Shown: positions 58,274 to 64,000 of the stretch, piece after piece
Layout: each line of letters opens with the position of its first letter
Position numbering within the stretch: the stretch's first letter is position 1
DNA from: Sisyra terminalis
Taxonomy: Eukaryota > Arthropoda > Insecta > Neuroptera > Sisyridae
Length of the DNA: 64,000 nt
Assembly (NCBI GenBank): GCA_958496175.1
Contig: OY292279.1
Span: forward strand, 18,786,001-18,850,000
Direction of reading: 5' to 3'
Notes under the pieces: generated by a model
What the model was told of the DNA's origin: nothing
Seen by the model: the letters and a program-made list of their open reading frames with translations, nothing else
Database searches by the model: none
Translations under genes and position numbers: made by a program

Positions 58274-58750
58274 TTGAATGTCCACATGTACACACATTTA
58301 CATGCATTATGCATAGAGCTTTCCTAATAACATTTGAATCTCATGCACACTATGCCTAATAATAGAAGCTTTAACAGCTCGAACCGATTTTCAATTAACA
58401 ATGAATCTAATTAATACAAATTTTAAAACCTGGTCGAGACTCAGAAATTTAAATAGTATTTTAATTAATTATCCTGTTTACTTTTATAATTAATTTATTT
58501 TACATTTTATGATAAAATGGATTGGATTTTTAAATCAATATTACGAGAAAAATGAGAATCAAAGTGATCAATCAATGCAAGAATAAACCTTGACAATACT
58601 TACCATTTCGTCTGCATGGTACATTATTTAAGCCATGGAAACCATATAATTGAAATTAAAAGTAGTAGCTCTGTGTTTTTTTATTGAAATAAACCGTAGC
58701 TTTTAATAATAGCTTTTAAGGTCTTTAGCAATAAACATCCGTATATCAAA
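57494..58750. other. gene-free with two AT microsatellites
   Basis: (AT)n runs at about 57789-57814 and 58235-58269. The 162-codon plus frame at 57616-58104 reads through the first run (YIYIYIYIY) and has no domain. I do not call it a gene. Confidence 0.5.
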
Positions 58751-58752
58751 AA

Positions 58753-59545
58753 ACTAGTAGCTGCCCGTTCCATTCGCAACTAAAGGTTTTATTTTAATAA
58801 ATGTTTAATATGAGATAATGTAGAATTAATCAACAATCGAAATTTTAAATTTAATAATCAAAGTACTGTTAATATAAAAAAAGTTTATCTAAAATTACTT
58901 AAGAAATAAAATATAACTGTTTTTTTTTATATCATCTTAATAACATTTTAAATAACGCCATTTCACTAAATTAGTATGATAGTTTAGCTCAAGTGTACTT
59001 TAGCACACCCACAATCTGGCAACGTTGCATTTTCGATTTTATTATGAATTTAATTCGCAATTAAATTGATCTACAATGAAAATTTAGTCACAAAAGAGAG
59101 AATTATACCATATTAGAATTGAATTAACAAAAACAACAACGTTGCCAGATTGTGGGTGTGCTAAAGTACACATGAACCGAAAGTTTAATACTTATGCAGT
59201 ATTTATACCAAATAGGCGATTTTAAATTTTGGTTTGTTTTTTAACAATCGAACTTTTTAAAATGAATTTTTTTATGAACCAATGGTTGTGACCTGGAACA
59301 ATTATATATTCGGCTAAAAAGTTAAAACCTTAAGGTAGCAATTTTTTGCCATATATTTCACTGTCAATTCAAATATAAAATCTTCGATTCTAACTTTTTT
59401 TCGGTATTTAGAACAATTTGAAAACCAATTATTGTTATTGAAAATAAATAAAATATTCGAATTTACTTTCACGCATTCCATCTATATCCAACAATTTTGA
59501 ATGTACAACGTCCCAATATGCGAAATCGAATAGCTTTTTAGTAAT
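58753..59545 (-). repeat. dispersed repeat R59, copy with nested MITE
   Basis: Homologous to 43155-43760 on both sides of the insert at 58986-59178. The low edge is ACTAGTAGCTGCCCGTTCCA (CTAG-T on the minus strand), suggesting a Helitron 3' end. The high edge fades after ATCGAATAGCTTTTTAG. Confidence 0.7.
58986..59178. mobile_element. GGCTCATG-type MITE (193 bp)
   Basis: The ends AGCTCAAGTGTACTTTAGCA and TGCTAAAGTACACATGAACC are inverted repeats extending through CACCCACAATCTGGCAACGT. The flanking 8-mers GATAGTTT and GAAAGTTT match at 7 of 8, and the uninserted copy at 43.4 kb has a single GAAAGTTT. This is an 8-bp-duplication MITE (hAT or P-like size). Confidence 0.85.
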
Positions 59546-59559
59546 TATATTATTATTTT

Positions 59560-59720
59560 TATGAGAACCACTCAATAATCTGTTTATATCTCGGTTTCAA
59601 TAAATGGACTGTGACGTCACAGAGGATCCATAAACACACCCAACGTTTTCGTACCCTAATTTGTCTATAAAGTTTAGACTTTTTTTTCTTCCAAAACACA
59701 ATATTTTTAAAACTAAAAAT
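59560..59720 (+). repeat. CRE-bearing dispersed repeat, family 1
   Basis: CTGTTTATATCTCGGTTTCA, AATGGACTGTGACGTCACAG (CRE 59612-59619) and a TTTTTTTTCTTCC tail. The first 40 bases are almost identical to 30280-30325. Confidence 0.65.
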
Positions 59721-59828
59721 TATTATGTCCTCACTTTAATAATGTCCATTATTGAATAAAAAAAAAATAAAAAAACTGTGCATATGGTCTTAAGGTTTAT
59801 GGGTAAATTCAATAATGGACCTTCACTA

Positions 59829-60471
59829 ATGGCCGACCGAACTTTCGGTTTAGGCTAAAAAACGAGTTTCGGTTTCGGTTGTCGTCAAGCCGAAACTACG
59901 ACCGAAACCGAAACTACATTCGTGAGATGAAAATGTTGAAAAATTATTTTCTTACACTTATTTGATTCTTTAATTATGAATTCCGATAACTATTGAATGA
60001 ATACCGATATCAGTTCATTGAATTGTTATTTTTAGTTCTTAAAAAAATGATCAAAGTTTAGAAAAAATTATTTTGTTTTTGTAATATAAGAAAAAGTACT
60101 TTCTATTTAAGGTACCAAAACTTCTAAAGTAAAAAGTAATTTTGTTTTGCACCTCTTTTTATTATTTTATGGTTTTCGTAACTAATATTAAAATGAAATA
60201 TTAGGTACATTTATTTCAAATCAACCCTTATTTCAGCATAAATAATTAATTTGAAATAAGAAATGATAATAATGTGTTAATGATTTGCTCAAATATTAGA
60301 GACTAAACGATTAATGAATACCTGTAGAAGTAAAGACTGACTAATTATGATTAACTTTGTTTTCTACAAAAAAATGACCGTATATGGAAGTTTCGATTTC
60401 GACCGAAACTGAGATTAATGCCGAAATTCGGTTTCGGTTTTGGCCGCAAAAACTAGTTTCGGTCGGACACT
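59829..60471. mobile_element. GTCCGACCGAAAC TIR element, uninterrupted (643 bp)
   Basis: The left end ATGGCCGACCGAACTTTCGG and the right end with AACTAGTTTCGGTCGGACAC T are inverted. Internally GTTGTCGTCAAGCCGAAACT and many CGAAAC/GTTTCG words. It is the reference 'empty' copy for the two insertions in 35429-36614. Non-coding. No clear target duplication. Confidence 0.75.
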
Positions 60472-60576
60472 TATAATAACAAATGGTGATTGTAACTAAC
60501 TAGTAAGATGAGTTACTTCAATAATAACCAAAATAAGGAACATTAAGTTTTTAATATAAGTGCAAGAAAATGATAT

Positions 60577-60956
60577 TGTAACAGAACAGGAAGAAGTCTG
60601 TTTCTGCTGGCACGCGATTGGCTGAGTGACTTCTATCTCTCTCCCACCAATGCGAATGTACATATAGATTGTTCTGGAAACATCTAGTAGGTGGTGGAAC
60701 GTTGGCGAACATTGGAGTATAATTTAGAATGTTGGGTTGCGGGTATATAAGGCGCTCAGTCCAGCCAGTTCATAGTTCTGTAACGAAGTTCAGTTTGAAC
60801 TTCCGTTACAACAAAGCGATTATTAGTGGGATTTGAATTAAAAGTGATTATTGTCAAAGAAGTGATTGTTAAGTGTGAAAGTGATTATTTATTTCAAAAG
60901 AAATTAAAAGAACGAATAAACGCCATCTCAATACAGTTTTGAGACGTCACGTTACA
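60577..60956 (+). mobile_element. solo LTR (380 bp)
   Basis: Begins TGTAACAGAACAGG and ends GACGTCACGTTACA (TG...CA with TGTAAC/GTTACA ends). A TATA box GGGTATATAAGG (60743 region) is followed by TCAGTCCAGCCAGTTC, a likely initiator. AACGAATAAACGCC supplies AATAAA near 60915. A 15-bp-stem hairpin (TGTAACGAAGTTCA / TGAACTTCCGTTACA, 60779-60811) lies just past the start. No primer-binding site, coding region or second LTR follows, and the 5-mers outside (GATAT, TTTTT) do not match, so it is a solo LTR without a visible duplication. Confidence 0.6.
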
Positions 60957-61999
60957 TTTTTTTTTCGAAAAATGAAAATGATTGTTGAAAATATAAATAA
61001 AGTTCAATTAATTAACTATAGCTTTTGTAATATATACTGACAGGATAATATTTTCCATGCTGCCGGGTTCATCAAGTCATTTTATAAATATGAAAGAAGT
61101 AAAATTCAAATATTTTCACAACAAAGAAAATTTTTAGCAAAATTTTGTTTTTTATCAAACAATATATATGTATATAAATATACATTTATAAACCATATAA
61201 ACATTGGCAGCTTCATTTAAAATTTTCACTTTGAAAAATAATACATAACTAGCATAGGGTATTATAGAGTAAAAGCTCAATTTTTTTCGGTTGGAAAGAA
61301 AGTTGCAAGTTTCAAAAGCCTATGGCTAAATTTAAAAGGTAACTTCAGTTTTATGTATAACCAAGTTCTGGATTTTGAAATTCTAGATTTATTTTCGTTA
61401 AAACTTTCATGTCAAGTTCACGCGTTCCACATATATTTTTCAAGGAAATCCTTTTTCATTTTCTAATGGTTTACCAAGGGTGACAAAGTTTCAGCCAACT
61501 TTCCAACAGCCAACCGAGTTAAAATGACAATCTCGTTTGATTACCCAAAAGCTCAAATTAAATTCTCACTTTTATAAAAATTAATATCAAATTGCGTGGA
61601 GAATGTACTACAAAATGTGGTACAATCTCTTTTCTGTCGTTGAATTTTTCCCTAATTTTCTTTATTCACTCGAATAAACTTTTCTTGACCAATTTTATTT
61701 ATTTATTTTTTCGTTGTTACAATTGCTTTGATCTTTTTTCGCCTCGATCAAAGAATTCCTTTCGTTCTTGAACTTTAATTTTATCGTCGAAAAAAAAATG
61801 TAACCTTATTTCCAATACACTCACACGTACAGAGATATCGATCTAAACGTGATAACATTGTAAATTTTCACGTGTTGTACGTAGTTTTATAGTTTTGATC
61901 TTCCAAATTGGGTTTTATGGGACAGAAAAAATCGTATTAAATAAAAATAAATTATATTTGACTTAATTAAATTACATGATAACATACAAACTCAATTTT
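60957..61999. other. 3' flank of the homeobox exon
   Basis: Repeat-free in 61230-61850. On the minus strand, AATAAATAAATAAAAT (plus 61693-61710 region) offers poly(A) signals ~300 bases past the homeobox stop. No other gene seen. Confidence 0.4.
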
Positions 62000-62155
62000 T
62001 CAATAAATACTCTGTTCTGAATTTGATTTGATAGATTGAGTTTCACAAATTGGAAAAGTTCTTGATATTTCGGTATAGTTTTCGTGCTTTACTTGCGATG
62101 GTTGAATTTGTTCTCGACGTTCTCGGGCTCGACGATTTTGGAACCAAATTTTAAT
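62000..62155 (-). CDS. homeobox gene, last exon (partial homeodomain)
   Basis: After TTTTTTTAG the frame reads IKIWFQNRRARERREQIQ, then a tail (PSQVKHENYTEISRTFPICE...) and stop TGA at 62002-62000: 51 residues. This is homeodomain helix 3 from position 45, with the invariant W48, F49, N51, R53. The acceptor thus sits in phase 0 between residues 44 and 45, a well-known homeobox intron site. Residues 54-58 are A-R-E-R-R, closest in pattern to A-K-D-K-R of rough-type proteins, also near Msx (A-K-A-K-R), and unlike Antp-class M-K-W-K-K. Subfamily is undecided. The product would be a nuclear DNA-binding transcription factor. The first part of the homeodomain is not found between 62156 and 64000, so the intron is probably longer than 1.8 kb. 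Confidence 0.9.
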   Translation of the reverse strand: MKIWFQNRRARERREQIQPSQVKHENYTEISRTFPICETQSIKSNSEQSIY

Positions 62156-62170
62156 CTAAAAAAATCAAAA
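62155..62170 (-). promoter_or_regulatory. splice acceptor of the homeobox exon
   Basis: Minus strand GATTTTTTTAG immediately before ATTAAAATTTGG. A short T-run and AG at 62157-62156, with no earlier in-frame AG that would keep helix 3. Confidence 0.8.
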
Positions 62171-62437
62171 TTTTTCCAGAAAAACCATACTAAGATAGAT
62201 ACTATTCTGGTCTATGAAAAAAAAAACAATTTACAAAAGTACTTTTAGATTTTTCACTATTGTGAAAAATCCAACATATTACCTATTGTTAATTGGTTAA
62301 TCTTTTAAAGGGAATGTTCTCTTAGGCATATTTTTGATGAGCAATTCGAATAATTTTCACATGAATTTCGAACATATAAATACAGTGTATATTTATCTGG
62401 GACCCCGGTGAATAAATATAAATAAACCCCTACGAAG

Positions 62438-62620
62438 TCTACTGGTAGCCGAGTGGTCCAGGTGACCGCTCCAAAACTTGTAGGTAGTGGGTTCGATCCT
62501 CGTATCGTGCAAAGTTTCAATATTTCTCGATAATGGATTTAATTAACCCTTAAGTCCTTTAGTACTTATGCTAAAGAACCTTAGTAGTTAGAAAGCGACG
62601 GTAAATAACAATTAAAAAAA
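62438..62620 (+). mobile_element. tRNA-derived SINE, copy 9 (best preserved)
   Basis: The A box GGTAGCCGAGTGGTCCAGGT, CGCTCCAAAACTTGTAGG and a perfect B box GGGTTCGATCCTCGT are followed by body ATTTCTCGATAATGGATTTA and tail AAAGCGACGGTAAATAACAA. About 183 bp in all. This copy gives the best consensus. The head is class II tRNA-like (Ser/Leu). It lies in the homeobox intron. Confidence 0.85.
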
Positions 62621-62697
62621 AACTCTACGAAAATTGTATACGTATGTACCACCAACTCTAATTTTCTTTTTTTTTTCTTATTAAAAATAGAAAATTT

Positions 62698-62922
62698 GGC
62701 TCATGTGTACTTTAGCACACCCACAATCTGGTAATGTTGCATTTTTAACTTTGTTTTTAATTTAATTCGCGATTAAATCGGTCCATAATGAAAATTTAGC
62801 CACAAAAGAGAGAATTATACCATATTAAAATTGAATAAACAAAAATATCACGAAGTAAATTAAAAACAAAGTCAAAAATGCAACGTTGCCAGATTGTGGG
62901 TGTGCTAAAGTACACTTGAGCC
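62698..62922. mobile_element. GGCTCATG-type MITE (225 bp)
   Basis: The ends GGCTCATGTGTACTTTAGCA and TGCTAAAGTACACTTGAGCC extend to ~55 bp each (through ATGCAACGTTGCCAGATTGT). A perfect 8-bp duplication GAAAATTT lies at 62690-62697 and 62923-62930. It shares target pattern GAAARTTT with the 59-kb copy. It lies in the homeobox intron. Confidence 0.88.
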
Positions 62923-63560
62923 GAAAATTTGATATTAAAAGTAACGAACTATTAAAAAGATAATCCGAATATATCATTAACAATTCTCAACCCTCACCCA
63001 TCGCGAAATATAAAAAAGTAAATTCAGAGTTATAAATTGTATATGAAGACTTGTAATCGAGAACTTCCCTACAATTAGAGAAGAAAACTGTAGACCAAAT
63101 ATCATCATTAATTACTGTATAAATAATATATAAAATATATATAAATAATAATTATGCATTTTTTTCGGAGTTTGTAATCACGCGATTACAATATCACCTA
63201 ATACAAATGATTCCTAATTTAACAGTAATTTTGCCAACTTTTTTATCTGAATCCGATAATCGCTGCCGATGTATGGGGAATAAAATGGCTGTTACTCGGA
63301 AAGTTCCAAACTTATTAGGTTCTAAAAGGTTCTTTTCAACGATTACGATCTTTTGCTTTATCGTCTGTTGGTATGAATGCGAAACTATAATCCATGAATT
63401 TTCCACCACTTCTGTCCAACGGGTCAGTGATTTCCCTCGCTTCCTTTTCTCTTCAGATCATCCCTAAACCATCAGCTTTTCCTAGTGGTGTACGAAAGGT
63501 CCGAAAAATCCAGGGATTTATCCTTACGTTAGTGAAGAGAGTCTTTGGACAGGCGTGCTT
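62923..63560. other. intronic, gene-free
   Basis: Opposing frames 63194-63409 and 63207-63467 share the same DNA and have no domain. Probably intron of the homeobox gene. Nothing else seen. Confidence 0.4.
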
Positions 63561-63689
63561 TTGTCCAAAATAGAAACATTTGATATTTTGGCCATCCATT
63601 GGATAAGCAGCATTTTATTTCAATCCCATATCTCAAAATTTGACCATTGACCATTTTAGTCCCAAATAACTTTCTGTATCCTGAGTTGC

Positions 63690-63920
63690 ATTAGTAACGG
63701 TACTTTTCTTAAACATATTGGATCGTAGATTCTATACTACTAGGAATAGGAGTAATACCTAAATGACGCTACTTTACTATCTTCAGCATAGGCCACATCT
63801 CCCACTAAACGTTTTCCCCTATTTTTGGTTGCGTTTGGAATTGAATTAATTCCAAAATCTATGACCCCTGCACCCGACTTTATCCAACTTCCTTTCACTA
63901 AATTTGATTCACCAAATTCC
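63690..63920 (-). pseudogene. methylenetetrahydrofolate dehydrogenase/cyclohydrolase fragment
   Basis: The minus frame reads [40 protein letters not shown] and [10 protein letters not shown]. This is the NAD(P)-binding part of the family (PxxVKGxWIKPGAVVIDxGIN...LVGDVxY...ASxITPVPGGVGP) in the cytosolic C1-THF synthase or MTHFD2 type. Just after ASF a 4-base insertion (AGGT) shifts the frame; the next frame reads ITPIP and then SSIEST where GGVGPMT is expected. MFKKSTV nearby may be the MLMKNTV block. No intron is seen inside, so it may be a processed copy. Upstream homology fades near 63930. Confidence 0.8.
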
Positions 63921-64000
63921 AACGACAATTTAAAAGTATTTATTCCAGATTAACAAAAATTAATGACGGTTGTGTGGCTACTGATGATTTATCAGGATTC
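63921..64000. other. window edge
   Basis: Too short and diverged to assign; it could hold more of the broken folate-enzyme copy. Confidence 0.3.

Noticed and set aside
60572..60961. Target-site duplication around the solo LTR
   Set aside because: Adjacent 5-mers are GATAT and TTTTT, which do not match, so no duplication is claimed.
62440..62512. tRNA gene
   Set aside because: A and B boxes are present, but the sequence continues into the SINE body and does not fold as a complete cloverleaf with an acceptor stem. Eight related copies show it is a SINE head.
63194..63467. Opposing 71- and 86-codon frames downstream of the folate-enzyme copy
   Set aside because: No match to the next region of the folate enzyme or to any family I know, and both strands are open over the same DNA.

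Overview
The window looks like AT-rich nuclear DNA from an insect or close arthropod relative. It has long gene-free stretches, many nested transposable-element (TE) relics, tRNA-derived SINEs, MITEs with precise target-site duplications, a mariner relic, Penelope-like fragments, and spliced-gene signals. No bacterial gene organisation, operons, rRNA, true tRNA genes or CRISPR array are visible. The organism cannot be named from sequence alone. Nearly all open frames of 60-160 codons are chance frames in AT-rich DNA or lie inside repeats.

The only convincing host coding sequence is one exon on the minus strand at 62000-62155. It is the last exon of a homeobox gene: it begins at homeodomain residue 45 after an AG acceptor (the common 44/45 intron position) and ends in a 33-residue tail. 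The upstream exon lies beyond position 64000 or was not recognised. The intron that is visible contains a SINE, a 225-bp MITE and a broken copy of the folate enzyme methylenetetrahydrofolate dehydrogenase/cyclohydrolase (about 63690-63920, minus). A 25-nt micro-exon candidate at 49233-49257 (minus) is weak.

Layout by region. 0-10 kb: SINEs, a repeat rich in AAGTATCTTAGATACTT-like words, the first full copy of a ~590-bp dispersed repeat (E1), a pogo-like MITE and an inverted-repeat element. 10-25 kb: two MITE families, a SINE split by a hAT MITE, a large foldback and a transposase fossil. 25-36 kb: gene-free DNA, a Helitron-like element (31232-32663), and a TIR element (35429-36614) carrying two datable insertions. 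36-43 kb: a hAT MITE with an 8-bp duplication, E1 in reverse, a SINE split by a piggyBac-type MITE at TTAA, and a ~690-bp palindrome. 43-54 kb: a deleted mariner (47053-47875), Penelope C-terminal fragments (50.9-51.1 kb) and a foldback. 54-64 kb: a reverse Helitron-like element holding a ~1-kb foldback, repeats with nested MITEs, a solo LTR, and the homeobox exon.

The most notable signal is a set of hammerhead-ribozyme-like motifs (CUGANGA, helix II, GAAA, minimal helix III, NUH, matching helix I) inside inverted-repeat elements at 7.25, 36.0-36.2, 42.5 (both strands), 42.95 and 50.85 kb. At 50.85 kb the motif directly follows a short frame resembling the C-terminus of a Penelope-like retroelement, tying the ribozyme-like family to that class. 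All copies share one extra base between A9 and helix II relative to the canonical core. Several TE insertions are supported by empty-site comparison with a second copy of the host repeat in the same window.
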